Origin: Pseudobutyrivibrio ruminis
GTDB lineage: Bacteria > Bacillota > Clostridia > Lachnospirales > Lachnospiraceae
Length of the DNA stretch: 64,000 nucleotides
Assembly (NCBI GenBank): GCA_015057305.1
Contig: SVES01000009.1
Span: 1-64,000 of the forward strand
Direction of reading: 5' to 3'
Both the position numbers and the translations under genes were made by a program. Every line of letters starts with the position of its first letter. The stretch's first letter is position 1. Under the pieces are notes generated by a model. It made no database searches and had not been told where the DNA came from. It saw nothing but the letters and a program-made list of their open reading frames with translations. This document shows, piece by piece, positions 25,528 to 35,001 of the stretch.

Positions 25528-26142
25528 TTAAATTGGTACGCCTAGCGCAGTTAGTATCTTTGCGTATGAATCCTCTTCCGGCATTAAAATAAAATGCCCT
25601 TTTATACCCAATTCATCTGAAAACTCTGTATTAATCATCAGAGCATTATCCCCGAATATACCAAATTGAACCGCTGGAACTGATAATATTGCTGCTGCCA
25701 TATCAACTGCAACAAATGGTACTGACGGAACAATTGTTAGATTTGTAAGTCCTGATAAAGCTGACAAATACGAACCTGCTATGATATTTCCTACCTCTTT
25801 GATGGCTGACAAATCCATTTCATCAAAAGGCTCATTATAATTATCATCTCGCATCATAAGCTTGTTAACTATATGATGTGCACTTGGCATATCCATAAGG
25901 AACATCATAGAACCATCAATATCCTCTTCCACTCCAAGCAGAATTCCTACGATGATTTCTTCTTCTGAACCAATAGCCGTTCCAAGTTCTTCTACAGGTA
26001 AGAAGGCAACCTCAGGAACACTCATGTCTATTCTAAGGCCAAGCATATTGGCGATGGCAGTTGTAGCATTGCCAGCGCCAATGTTGCCTATCTCCTTGAG
26101 AACATCAAAATATTTTGAATTAACCTCATCAAGTGTGAGCAT
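25528..26142 (-). CDS. cheC: CheY-P phosphatase CheC
   Basis: Removes phosphate from CheY-P, aided by CheD, for adaptation. The 204 residues contain both active-site helices of the CheC/FliY/CheX family: EIGNIGAGNATTAIANML at the N-terminus and EVGNIIAGSYLSALS in the middle, each with Glu and Asn in the expected places. It sits 12 bases after cheW and 16 before cheD. Nothing is unusual. Confidence 0.96.
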   Translation of the reverse strand: MLTLDEVNSKYFDVLKEIGNIGAGNATTAIANMLGLRIDMSVPEVAFLPVEELGTAIGSEEEIIVGILLGVEEDIDGSMMFLMDMPSAHHIVNKLMMRDDNYNEPFDEMDLSAIKEVGNIIAGSYLSALSGLTNLTIVPSVPFVAVDMAAAILSVPAVQFGIFGDNALMINTEFSDELGIKGHFILMPEEDSYAKILTALGVPI

Positions 26143-26154
26143 AAAAACCTCCCT

Positions 26155-26622
26155 TTAAGAAGCGTCGTTCTCTCCGATAATTGAACTGATTTCAAAAATA
26201 GAAATAAGCTCGTCACCATTTTTTCCTACGCCATTAATAAATGAATTTTTACTCTTTAAAGTAGATGAAGGAGCTTCAATATCATCCTCTGAAAGAGAAA
26301 GAACCTCTTTTACCTCGTCTACAATTACTCCCATTAAGCCTCCGCCTTCAAGCTTAAGAATGATAATACGAGATGCATCTGTAAATTCATCATCATCCAA
26401 ATTCATTCTTCTTCTAAGACTCATAACAGGAACAACCTCGCCACGTAGGTTGATTACTCCACGGTAGTAAGATGGTGCTTTAGGAACACGAGTAATCTTA
26501 CTCATACGAACAATGTTATCAATAAAGGAAATGTCGATACCATAATGCTCGCCACCTATTTTTACTACAATGTATTGCTTTTTCTCTTTTTCAACTACAT
26601 CATACATAGCCAAATCTGACAT
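26155..26622 (-). CDS. cheW: Chemotaxis coupling protein CheW
   Basis: Adapter that joins receptors to the CheA kinase. The 155 residues form one CheW/SH3-like domain with DISFIDNIVRMSKITRVPKA, the RGVINLRGEVVPVMSLRRRM signature and VIVDEVKEVL. It follows cheA by 14 bases. The C-terminus adds a short tail (about 10 residues) beyond the domain. Confidence 0.95.
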   Translation of the reverse strand: MSDLAMYDVVEKEKKQYIVVKIGGEHYGIDISFIDNIVRMSKITRVPKAPSYYRGVINLRGEVVPVMSLRRRMNLDDDEFTDASRIIILKLEGGGLMGVIVDEVKEVLSLSEDDIEAPSSTLKSKNSFINGVGKNGDELISIFEISSIIGENDAS

Positions 26623-26636
26623 GGTTACACCTCCTA

Positions 26637-28733
26637 TTAAATAACAGCGTTGACATCAAGAATCATAGCGATTTCACCATCACCAAGGATTGTAGCACCG
26701 CTGATGAGCTTGTTATTGTCAAGCTTTCCAAGTGACTTAATAACGATTTCGAGCTGTCCAATAAGATTATCTACGATAATACCGCCTAATGTATCGCCCT
26801 TCTTACAGATAACAACTGTCATTGTATCTTCTTCGCTTTCCTTTGGCTCGAAATCAAGAATCTTATCAAGGTGAATAAGAGGAATAACCTGTCCTCTAAG
26901 GTGGATAACCTCTTTAGATTCAACGTACTTGATTTCAGATATTGGAATATTTTCAATGTTCATAATTGAAGCTAAAGCAATTGCATATTTTTCATCTCTA
27001 ATCTCAACCATGAGAGCCTGAATAATAGCAAGTGTAAGTGGAAGTCTTACAGTAAATGTAGAGCCTTCACCCATTACAGACTTAACTGAAACATCGCCGC
27101 CTAAGGCTTCAATATTACTCTTAACAACATCAAGACCAACGCCTCGACCAGAGATATCTGTAATCTGCTTTGCCATAGAGAAGGATGGCATAAACAAGAA
27201 ATCAATGATTTCCTTTTGAGTAAGATTTTCAGCTTCCTCTGGAGTAACTAAGCCTCTTTCAACAGCCTTATCTCTAACCTTATCTGTATTAATACCAGCA
27301 CCATCATCACCAACTTCGATGATAACGTTGTTGCCTTCCTGAAAAGCATTAAGGAAAATAGTTCCCTTTTCAGGCTTACCTGCTGCTTTTCTGTCCTCTG
27401 GGCTCTCAATACCATGGTCAGCTGAGTTACGAAGCAAGTGCTGAAGTGGATCGCCTAACTGATCAACAACAGTTCTATCAAGCTCTGTATCCTCACCAGT
27501 CATGACAAGTTCCATAGGCTTGTTAAGCTTTCTATCCAAGTCACGAATCATACGAGGGAATTTAGCAACAACTGATTCAATTGGAACCATTCGAACCTTC
27601 ATAACTGACTCATGAAGATTTGTTGTAATTCTCTCTAGGTATTCAATATTTTCATGTAATGTTTGATGGTCGATTTCACCTGAGCTATTACTCTGTGATG
27701 CAAGAGAGTTCTTTGCAATAATAAGCTCGGAAACCTGATTCATCAAAGCGTCCAGTTTTTCAATATCAACACGGATTGTACGAGAAGTAACAGGCTTGTT
27801 TGCTGGTTGATTCTTTCCGCCAGCTGACTTTGCTGCTGGTGCTACTGGTTTTGCTGCTGGTGCAGGTGCAGGAGCTGCTGGTGCAGCTGGTGCTGCAGGT
27901 GCTGCCTCTGCCGCTGGTGCAGGCTCCTCTTCCTTCTTTTCGTATATTTCAGGAGTAACCTTGTCTGCTTCAACAGATTCAATTTCAGATACAGCCTTCA
28001 CTGCTTCTAGAATTGGATCTAACTCAGACTCAGTTGATAAAATAAATGAAAAGTCAAAATCGAATTTTTCATCCTCAATATCAGATGAGCTTGGGTCGAA
28101 GGCCATGATTGTACCAAAGTCTTCAACAGCTTTAAATACAAGAAAGGCTCTGGCTGCTTTAAGCAAGCATTCCTTATTAATATGAATAGTAAAGCCATAT
28201 AACTGTTTTTCGCCTTTTAGCTTTTCAATAAGCTCTGGCTCAAGCTTCATCTTTTTGTATAGAGGAACATCACTTCCCTCATCTGAAGCTGTAGCTGGTG
28301 CTGCCTCTGCTGCTGGTGTTGCATCACCTGCGCCTGCTTCGCCGCCCTCAGCCTGAGCTAAATAATCATTTAAAAGCTTAATCAAAGCTTCATTTTCCTC
28401 AGTACCTTCGTTAGAAGTAGCCTTTACTGTATCAAGATAAGCTTCGATAGCATCAAGACATTTAAAAAGAATATCAATAAGAGAAGAATTAACCTTTACA
28501 TTGTCATTTCTTACCTCTTGAAAAACGTTTTCCATGTCATGTGTCAAGCGTTGCATTCTCTTGAAGCCCATGGTGCCAGCCATACCCTTTAAAGAGTGAG
28601 CTGCACGGAAGATTTCATTAACAACATCCTTATTCTCTGGCTCTTTTTCAAGCTCCATGATGTTGTCGGAAAGGCTCTGAATATGACCACTTGTCTCATC
28701 GATAAAAATATCCAAATATTGACTTACATCCAT
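26637..28733 (-). CDS. cheA: Chemotaxis histidine kinase CheA
   Basis: Autophosphorylates on histidine and passes phosphate to CheY and CheB. From the ATG at 28733 it has 698 residues. Order: HPt domain (phosphorylated His near 46 in AAHSLKGMAG), a P2 region, an Ala/Pro-rich linker (AEAAPAAPAAPAAPAPAPAA type), dimerisation domain with DALMNQVSELIIAKNSL, ATP-binding domain (HLLRNSADHGIES, GDDGAGI) and a C-terminal CheW-like domain. The TTG at 28748 would encode the GGAGGT ribosome binding site, so the ATG seven bases after it is preferred. Four bases separate it from cheB. Confidence 0.96.
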   Translation of the reverse strand: MDVSQYLDIFIDETSGHIQSLSDNIMELEKEPENKDVVNEIFRAAHSLKGMAGTMGFKRMQRLTHDMENVFQEVRNDNVKVNSSLIDILFKCLDAIEAYLDTVKATSNEGTEENEALIKLLNDYLAQAEGGEAGAGDATPAAEAAPATASDEGSDVPLYKKMKLEPELIEKLKGEKQLYGFTIHINKECLLKAARAFLVFKAVEDFGTIMAFDPSSSDIEDEKFDFDFSFILSTESELDPILEAVKAVSEIESVEADKVTPEIYEKKEEEPAPAAEAAPAAPAAPAAPAPAPAAKPVAPAAKSAGGKNQPANKPVTSRTIRVDIEKLDALMNQVSELIIAKNSLASQSNSSGEIDHQTLHENIEYLERITTNLHESVMKVRMVPIESVVAKFPRMIRDLDRKLNKPMELVMTGEDTELDRTVVDQLGDPLQHLLRNSADHGIESPEDRKAAGKPEKGTIFLNAFQEGNNVIIEVGDDGAGINTDKVRDKAVERGLVTPEEAENLTQKEIIDFLFMPSFSMAKQITDISGRGVGLDVVKSNIEALGGDVSVKSVMGEGSTFTVRLPLTLAIIQALMVEIRDEKYAIALASIMNIENIPISEIKYVESKEVIHLRGQVIPLIHLDKILDFEPKESEEDTMTVVICKKGDTLGGIIVDNLIGQLEIVIKSLGKLDNNKLISGATILGDGEIAMILDVNAVI

Positions 28734-28737
28734 CTTA

Positions 28738-29904
28738 CTAACCTCCAAGTTTCTTTACTATTGAATTAGCTACTGATTTAAGTGGAACAACCTCATTTGA
28801 GAGTCCACCTTGTTCCACTGCCTTTGGCATTCCATAAACTACGCATGTGGAAGCTTCTTGCGAAATAACGTAAGTCTTTTTATGTTGATTCAAATATCTA
28901 ATTCCCTCTGAACCATCTGCACCCATGCCTGTAAGCACAACACATATAATCTCATCAAAGCTTGAATTAGCAAGTGACTGATACATCACATCTGCACATG
29001 GTTTCAAGCTGTTTACAGGTGGACCGTCATCTAGATGACAGTAGGCTGCATGACTTGCGTCCTCGCAGATTTTCATGTGCTTACCTCCTGGTGTTATATA
29101 AACAACCCCAGGCTTAAAGTATTCTCCATTTTCAGCCTCTTTAACCTTAATACTTGAAATTTGATCAAGTCTTGCTGCTAGAGATGCGGTAAAGCCCTCT
29201 GGCATGTGCTGAACTAAAACAAGAGGTACCGAAAGGTTAGATGGCAACATAGGAACAAAAGTGTGCAATGCTTGCGGTCCTCCAGTGGAGCAAGCTAAAG
29301 CAATAAATTTCTTAGTTCTCATTCCTGTTCCCTTTGGTGTTGGTGCGGATTTCCTATTACCTACACCCGCCAATCGTTCTACTGCACTTCTTTCTTGCGT
29401 ACTTCTTTCGGATGTGCGTCTTTCGGATGTACTTCTAGAATCCAAATTTGAGGATTCTCTAGAAGAAGTACTTGTGCCTGCCTTAGTAGGAATTGGTTTG
29501 AATGCTCTGGATTTAGAAACATTATGAAGACTTTCTAATAATTGTCTTCCAAAGAGCTCCCTGGTCTCGCCGCTTGAACGGATTGGCTTAACCACAAAGT
29601 CCAATGCTCCATATTCCATAGCCTTCATAGTGCTATCAGCATCTTCCTTAAGAGATGAACTGATTAGAACTACATTAAAGGGTGTTTTTTCACCATGAAG
29701 CTTTTCTAGTAGCTCTAAACCAGTCATCTTTGGAAGTACCATATCAAGCACAACCAAATCATATGAAGTGTTCTTTATTTTGTTGTAAGCATCTTCGCCG
29801 TCTGCACTGACGTCTAATACACGAAAATCACTATCTGCGTTAATAATATCACAGATAATCCTTCTCATGAGTGCAGAGTCATCAACAACCAAAATCTTAT
29901 ACAT
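28738..29904 (-). CDS. cheB: Chemotaxis response regulator / protein-glutamate methylesterase CheB
   Basis: Removes methyl groups from chemoreceptors when phosphorylated. The receiver domain at 1-120 has Asp54 in VVLDMVLPKMTG. The methylesterase domain at about 200-385 shows ALACSTGGPQAL (catalytic Ser), LVQHMPEGFT (His) and TGMGADGSEG (Asp). The linker at about 140-180 is a Ser/Arg/Glu-rich run built from short repeats (STSERRTSERSTQERS), longer than usual. The last codons hold the ribosome binding site for cheA. No cheR is seen in the window. Confidence 0.95.
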   Translation of the reverse strand: MYKILVVDDSALMRRIICDIINADSDFRVLDVSADGEDAYNKIKNTSYDLVVLDMVLPKMTGLELLEKLHGEKTPFNVVLISSSLKEDADSTMKAMEYGALDFVVKPIRSSGETRELFGRQLLESLHNVSKSRAFKPIPTKAGTSTSSRESSNLDSRSTSERRTSERSTQERSAVERLAGVGNRKSAPTPKGTGMRTKKFIALACSTGGPQALHTFVPMLPSNLSVPLVLVQHMPEGFTASLAARLDQISSIKVKEAENGEYFKPGVVYITPGGKHMKICEDASHAAYCHLDDGPPVNSLKPCADVMYQSLANSSFDEIICVVLTGMGADGSEGIRYLNQHKKTYVISQEASTCVVYGMPKAVEQGGLSNEVVPLKSVANSIVKKLGG

Positions 29905-29907
29905 TCT

Positions 29908-30651
29908 TTACCCCTGATCTTTTTTTCTTAAACGTCGGTCCTCATCAAAAATGTACTTAATTATTGTCTCTCTATCTTCAGGCTCTTTAAAAAGAAATTC
30001 TATTCTGTGCTCATAAATTGCCAAATCCTTTATGTATTCAGAACTGACCATTCTCGCTATTGCATTTATAGTCGTATCTAATGTCTTTGTTTTAAGCTTA
30101 AAAGATACATATATATATCGATCTGTTGCGATATCTGATTTGGCATGTATCTTAGCGCCACCGCCACTTAAATCTAAAATATTTCCAGAAACAGCACTAC
30201 CATATGTATTTCCGTATTTTTCCAAATCATCCTCAACTAAAGCCATATTAGGTAATATGGCAACATCCTGAGGAATTGGCAAAATCTGTATTGGAATAAA
30301 ACACTGGAATCTAAAGTAATCTCTACGCTGAACCTTTTTCAGCTTACTATCTGGGACAAAAACATACACAGGGAAATTTTCAAGACGTCCTCTTTTTGTT
30401 ATTTCACCTGAAAGCTGAAACATTCCCTTTTTAGTATTAAATACAGCATTAAAAGGAACATTCATTGGAATAGTAACCGTATGTCCCTTTCTGGTTGGGA
30501 TATGAAATATTATCTCTTCCTTTTTAGTAACACCAAAAACGCTGGAGATGTAAATACTTCTATCCTCTTCTATATTACTTTCAACGTCAGAATTTGTGCT
30601 GGCAAATGAAAATTCTATAGGTGTGCCAGGTAATAACTCTAATATTTCCAT
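29908..30651 (-). CDS. YcgR-like flagellar brake with PilZ domain
   Basis: Predicted cyclic di-GMP receptor that slows or biases the flagellar motor. The N-terminal 95 residues are a YcgR-type beta domain; the PilZ domain follows with VQRRDYFRFQCF (the RxxxR element) and ILDLSGGGAKIHAKS (the D-x-S-x-x-G element), so c-di-GMP binding residues are intact. Length 247. It lies between flhG and cheB with 3-base gaps, so it is made with the motor. The role of c-di-GMP here is inferred from the motif. Confidence 0.9.
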   Translation of the reverse strand: MEILELLPGTPIEFSFASTNSDVESNIEEDRSIYISSVFGVTKKEEIIFHIPTRKGHTVTIPMNVPFNAVFNTKKGMFQLSGEITKRGRLENFPVYVFVPDSKLKKVQRRDYFRFQCFIPIQILPIPQDVAILPNMALVEDDLEKYGNTYGSAVSGNILDLSGGGAKIHAKSDIATDRYIYVSFKLKTKTLDTTINAIARMVSSEYIKDLAIYEHRIEFLFKEPEDRETIIKYIFDEDRRLRKKDQG

Positions 30652-30654
30652 AAG

Positions 30655-31530
30655 CTATGCCCTATCTCTAAGTAATGTATTAAATATATGAGAAACACCC
30701 CATTTAAAGTGGGTATCTTCATTCTTTTTAAGTAATCTGTTAGCTATTTGCTCAAAACATTTAGCAGCCTTAGAGGTTGGATATTCATTGGAAACTACCT
30801 TTTGATTTCTAACTGCCTTTTCCAGTTGAACATCATAAGAAATGTATCCTAAATAATCCAAATCCCCACCTAAGAACTTTTGAATAACCGAACGAAGCTT
30901 ACTATAGACTGCCTTTCCCTCAGCTTCACTCATAACCTTATTAGCCACAAGATGTACATTAGTACCATTTTTTTGATATTTAGGACTTTTGTACATAGCC
31001 TTCATTAAAGAATATGAGTCTGTAAGGGAGCTTGGCTCTGGAGTAGAAACTAAAATTACTTCTGGGGATGCTAAAACAAACTCCAGAACCTGATCAGAAA
31101 CACCTGCTCCAGTATCTATTATTAGGATATCACATAAATCATTTAAAAGTGATAGGTTGTGGACTAAAAACGCAATTTGTTCACGATTTAAATTGTTTAA
31201 CCCTACCACACCTGAACCACCTGAAATAAATCCTATCCCCATAGGTCCAGTTGTGATAATGTCCCTAATGCTCATTCCATTAAAAATAACATCTGAAAGA
31301 TTATAATTGGGTATGGTTCCAAACATAACCTCAACGTTTGCTAAACCAAAGTCAGCATCCAATATAATTACCTTTTTACCAAGCTTTGTAAATTGAACAG
31401 CTAGGTTAACAGCCATATTAGATTTACCAACTCCGCCCTTCCCTGAGGTAATTGTAATAACCTTTGTCTTTTCAATGGTTCTTATGTTATTTGCTTTTAT
31501 TACATTGCGAAGATTTTCTGCTTGATCCAT
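30655..31530 (-). CDS. flhG: Flagellar number/placement ATPase FlhG (MinD/ParA family)
   Basis: MinD-type ATPase that works with FlhF to set flagellar number and place. The deviant Walker A motif [16 protein letters not shown] lies near residues 28-44, Walker B as [16 protein letters not shown] and the switch [13 protein letters not shown]. The C-terminus ends in basic residues. It has 291 residues and starts directly after the flhF stop. An N-terminal helix precedes the P-loop, as in other FlhG proteins that activate FlhF. Confidence 0.94.
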   Translation of the reverse strand: MDQAENLRNVIKANNIRTIEKTKVITITSGKGGVGKSNMAVNLAVQFTKLGKKVIILDADFGLANVEVMFGTIPNYNLSDVIFNGMSIRDIITTGPMGIGFISGGSGVVGLNNLNREQIAFLVHNLSLLNDLCDILIIDTGAGVSDQVLEFVLASPEVILVSTPEPSSLTDSYSLMKAMYKSPKYQKNGTNVHLVANKVMSEAEGKAVYSKLRSVIQKFLGGDLDYLGYISYDVQLEKAVRNQKVVSNEYPTSKAAKCFEQIANRLLKKNEDTHFKWGVSHIFNTLLRDRA

Positions 31531-32919
31531 TTATTTTCCTCCCAACAACTGTTTTACCAGCTTCTGGGTGTTAAGAACTTCAATATCATCTGGAACATTT
31601 TGACCAACAGTAACATAAGATAAAGATGCACCAGTATATAACTTAATATTAAAAATGTTTCCTAGACATTTTGTCTCGTCCAATTTAGTGAATATTAAGT
31701 TAAAGTCAGCAAATTCCATATAGGAATCTGTTATATCCATTAAATCCCTCTGCTTTGTGGTTGCTGAAAGCACAAGATAAACCTCGCTATCATAATAATC
31801 CCCCAAAGCATTAATCAACTTTTTAGTATCCTGCCTCTGGCCCTCATTTTTGTGAGAAAAGCCAATTGTATCAACAAGTATAACATCTAACTCATCGTTT
31901 TCTCTTACCTGCTTTTTAACAGTATCCAAAAGCTCATCTGCAGAATAAATAACATTCAAAGGTACGCCCAAAATATTAGCATAGGTCTGCAACTGATTTG
32001 CAGCGGCCATTCTATATGTATCCGCAGTAATAAGACCTACCTTTTTGCCTTCCTCTACCTTGAACTTAGATGCTATTTTGGCAATAGTAGTTGTCTTACC
32101 AACTCCTGTAGGTCCCACAAAGAATACCACCTTAGGTCTACGATCAGATGTAGATATTTTTGTAGGTGTTCCCAGCTTTAATACCATTTTCTGATAAACA
32201 TTGGATAATAGATTGTCCAATGAATGACTAGTTCGAAGAACCTTGTCCATATCTTCCAAAACCTGATTAATATACTTTTCCTGCACTTCGTTTTCAAGAA
32301 GTACATTGTAAAGCATTTTTACGAACACATGATTATCCCCATCAATGGAAGGCTTAGCAGACCCTCCTTTAATTTGAATTTCATCTTCCTCAATTCTTGG
32401 CCTTACATTAGTTGTAGCAGGCTTTGCCATAGTAGGTCTACTGTAGGTTGGCTCAAATACCTTTGTTTGCACCACTCTATCCTTTAAAGGCTCAAAAGGA
32501 ATATTTTCACTGGCTTCCTGCTTTTGAATCGGTTCTTCCGATTCAGGCATAGTTCCAGAGGATTCTTTATTGTCCCCTGCTAAGGCTTGAAGATTCTCCT
32601 TTGAAACACCTTGCTTTTCAAGAACTTCCGTAACAGCAGAAAAAGCATCCTTTAAAAGAACAGCATCATCTGCTACCGCTTCAAATTTAGATGTTCTTGG
32701 CTCTTCTGTATTTGGAACAGCAAATGCTTTTGCATCATTTGAAAAGCCGTCATCCTCTACAGCGGCTGTAACCTCATAGGTATTGCTTTTAAAAAGTCCA
32801 CCAAGTCCCTTTGGCTTAACCACCTTTACATTCATAATAACAGCAGCACTTCCAAGCTCCTTGCGGACCTTATCCATAGCCTCTTCTTCAGTTTTTCCTG
32901 TGTATTTATTAATTGTCAT
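31531..32919 (-). CDS. flhF: Flagellar SRP-type GTPase FlhF
   Basis: SRP54-type GTPase that marks the site of flagellar assembly. The N-terminal B domain (about 1-180) is charged and variable, with DAKAFAVPNTEEP-type low complexity. The NG domain has VFFVGPTGVGKTTTIAKIA (P-loop, about residue 270), GLITADTYRMAAANQL, DTIGFSHKNEGQ and FTKLDETKCLG. Total 462 residues. It starts five bases after the flhA stop and touches flhG. Confidence 0.95.
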   Translation of the reverse strand: MTINKYTGKTEEEAMDKVRKELGSAAVIMNVKVVKPKGLGGLFKSNTYEVTAAVEDDGFSNDAKAFAVPNTEEPRTSKFEAVADDAVLLKDAFSAVTEVLEKQGVSKENLQALAGDNKESSGTMPESEEPIQKQEASENIPFEPLKDRVVQTKVFEPTYSRPTMAKPATTNVRPRIEEDEIQIKGGSAKPSIDGDNHVFVKMLYNVLLENEVQEKYINQVLEDMDKVLRTSHSLDNLLSNVYQKMVLKLGTPTKISTSDRRPKVVFFVGPTGVGKTTTIAKIASKFKVEEGKKVGLITADTYRMAAANQLQTYANILGVPLNVIYSADELLDTVKKQVRENDELDVILVDTIGFSHKNEGQRQDTKKLINALGDYYDSEVYLVLSATTKQRDLMDITDSYMEFADFNLIFTKLDETKCLGNIFNIKLYTGASLSYVTVGQNVPDDIEVLNTQKLVKQLLGGK

Positions 32920-32924
32920 TTATT

Positions 32925-34976
32925 CTACCCTGTCACCATGCCTACAGATGAAAGCTCAACATTAGATTCAATTTCATTGTAGGAAACTACTATAAGGTCC
33001 TTTACATAATCTTGTGTCATACTCTTGAAGTACATTCGAACTATCGGCGAAGTCACAACTATAGGTGTTTTGCCCATCTCCTCTAGCTTTTTAATCTGTT
33101 CTTCAAGAGATGCAATAATAGCTTTTATACGCTCTGGGTCAAGTGTTAAATAAGCTCCCTGCTCCGTCTGCTTTATTGAAGCCATAATATCCTGTTCTAC
33201 CTTAGGGTCCACTGTAATTACCTGAGTAACCTCGTTTGGAGCAAAATATCTGCCTGAAATAGCTCTCTTAAGTCCTTGTCTAACGTACTCAGTAAGAACA
33301 TCAGTATCATGAGTGGTTGTAGCATGATCTGCCAATATTTCAAAAATACTAAGCAAATCTCTAATTGAAACCCCTTCAGAAAGTAAATTCTGAAGTACCT
33401 TTTGAACATCACCAAGACCAAGCAGCTTAGGAACCAACTCATCAACAATAACAGGATTTGTTTCCTTAAGGTTATCAATAAGATTTTGAACATCCTGTCT
33501 TGTAAGAAGCTCGGCTATGTGGCTTCTGATTATTTCTGTGAGATGTGTGGCTATAATTGAAGGTGGATCAACTACTGTGTAGCCTAATGATTCAGCTCGC
33601 TCTCTTTGGCTTTCTGTAATCCATAAAGCTGGCAAATGGAAGGATGGCTCAAATGTAGGAATACCTGTAATCTCCTCCTCTACATAGCCAGGGTTCATAG
33701 CCATATAATGGTCGAAAAGAATTTCACCTTCTGTAACCTGAATTCCTTTAATTTTAATAATATATTGATTTGGATTGAGCTGAATATTATCTCTTAGACG
33801 GATTATCGGAACAACAGTACCAAGCTCCAAAGCAATCTGCCTTCGAATCATAACTACTCTGTCAAGCAAATCTCCCCCCTGATTAACATCAGCAAGAGGA
33901 ATGATTCCGTATCCAAATTCAAGCTCAATCGGGTCAACCTGCAGCAGGGAAACTACATTTTCAGGCTTTCTAATTTCCTCGGCCTCAGTTTCTTCGGCGG
34001 CAACCTCATTTTCTATTTCTTCCTCGCCAATTGTCTGAGAAATAGAACGACCTGTAATAATAAAAACTGCACCAAAGGCAATAAATAATACAGCATTAAG
34101 AGGTGTGGCGATACCAAGGAAAATCATGGCTGCACCAACTATATATAAAACCTTTGGAATACCAAAAAGCTGCCTGATAAGAGTACCAGAAAAATCTGCT
34201 GCCTTAGAACCTTTTGTTACCAAAATACCAGTAGACAAAGAAATAAGTAGAGATGGAATTTGTGAAACAAGTCCATCACCTATTGTTAGGATACCAAACT
34301 GCTGTAAAGCTTCGGCAGCTGGTAGGCCTTGGTTCATCATACCCATCGCTGTACCACCAGCCAGGTTGATAACTGTAATAATAAGACCAGCAGTAGCATC
34401 TCCCTTTACGTACTTTGTAGCACCGTCCATAGCTCCAAAGAATGAAGATTCCTCTTGAATCTTATCTCTTCGTCTTTTTGCTTCTGCATCATCTATCGCG
34501 CCAGTATTTAAATCTGCATCGATTGCCATCTGCTTACCTGGCATAGCGTCCAAGGTAAATCTTGCTGTTACTTCAGCAACACGCTCAGAACCTTTATTAA
34601 TAACCATAAACTGAATAATAATCAGAATAATAAATATGATGGCACCAATAACAAGATTATTACCACCAACAAAGCTACCGAAGGTTCTAACTACGTTTCC
34701 TGGGTCGCCTGTAGATAATATAAGTCTTGTGGATGATACGTTTAGTGAAATTCTAAAAATAGTTGAAAATAATAGTAAGGTCGGGAAGAAGGACATATCC
34801 AATACTTCCTTAACAAACAATGTATTCATCAATATAATAAGTGCTATAGAAATATTGAAAGCAATCATTATATCTAGTAAAAAATTAGGTATAGGGACAA
34901 CAAAGAAAGTAACTGCTGCCAACAAGTAGCCCGCAATTCCAAAATCAGCTTTTTTAACTGAAGCAGCTAAATCCAT
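32925..34976 (-). CDS. flhA: Flagellar export gate protein FlhA
   Basis: Core of the flagellar type III export gate. The N-terminal 320 residues hold about eight membrane helices with the FHIPEP-family signature around MPGKQMAIDADLNTGAI; the rest is the cytosolic domain that docks chaperone-substrate complexes. Length 683 is normal. It is 25 bases after flhB and 5 before flhF. No unusual features. Confidence 0.97.
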   Translation of the reverse strand: MDLAASVKKADFGIAGYLLAAVTFFVVPIPNFLLDIMIAFNISIALIILMNTLFVKEVLDMSFFPTLLLFSTIFRISLNVSSTRLILSTGDPGNVVRTFGSFVGGNNLVIGAIIFIILIIIQFMVINKGSERVAEVTARFTLDAMPGKQMAIDADLNTGAIDDAEAKRRRDKIQEESSFFGAMDGATKYVKGDATAGLIITVINLAGGTAMGMMNQGLPAAEALQQFGILTIGDGLVSQIPSLLISLSTGILVTKGSKAADFSGTLIRQLFGIPKVLYIVGAAMIFLGIATPLNAVLFIAFGAVFIITGRSISQTIGEEEIENEVAAEETEAEEIRKPENVVSLLQVDPIELEFGYGIIPLADVNQGGDLLDRVVMIRRQIALELGTVVPIIRLRDNIQLNPNQYIIKIKGIQVTEGEILFDHYMAMNPGYVEEEITGIPTFEPSFHLPALWITESQRERAESLGYTVVDPPSIIATHLTEIIRSHIAELLTRQDVQNLIDNLKETNPVIVDELVPKLLGLGDVQKVLQNLLSEGVSIRDLLSIFEILADHATTTHDTDVLTEYVRQGLKRAISGRYFAPNEVTQVITVDPKVEQDIMASIKQTEQGAYLTLDPERIKAIIASLEEQIKKLEEMGKTPIVVTSPIVRMYFKSMTQDYVKDLIVVSYNEIESNVELSSVGMVTG

Positions 34977-35001
34977 AATATGTCTCCCCCTTTCTTAAAA
35001 A

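Noticed and set aside
27836-27910. Ala/Pro repeats in cheA as a mobile or satellite repeat
   Set aside because: Simple-sequence linker between P2 and the dimerisation domain, common in CheA.
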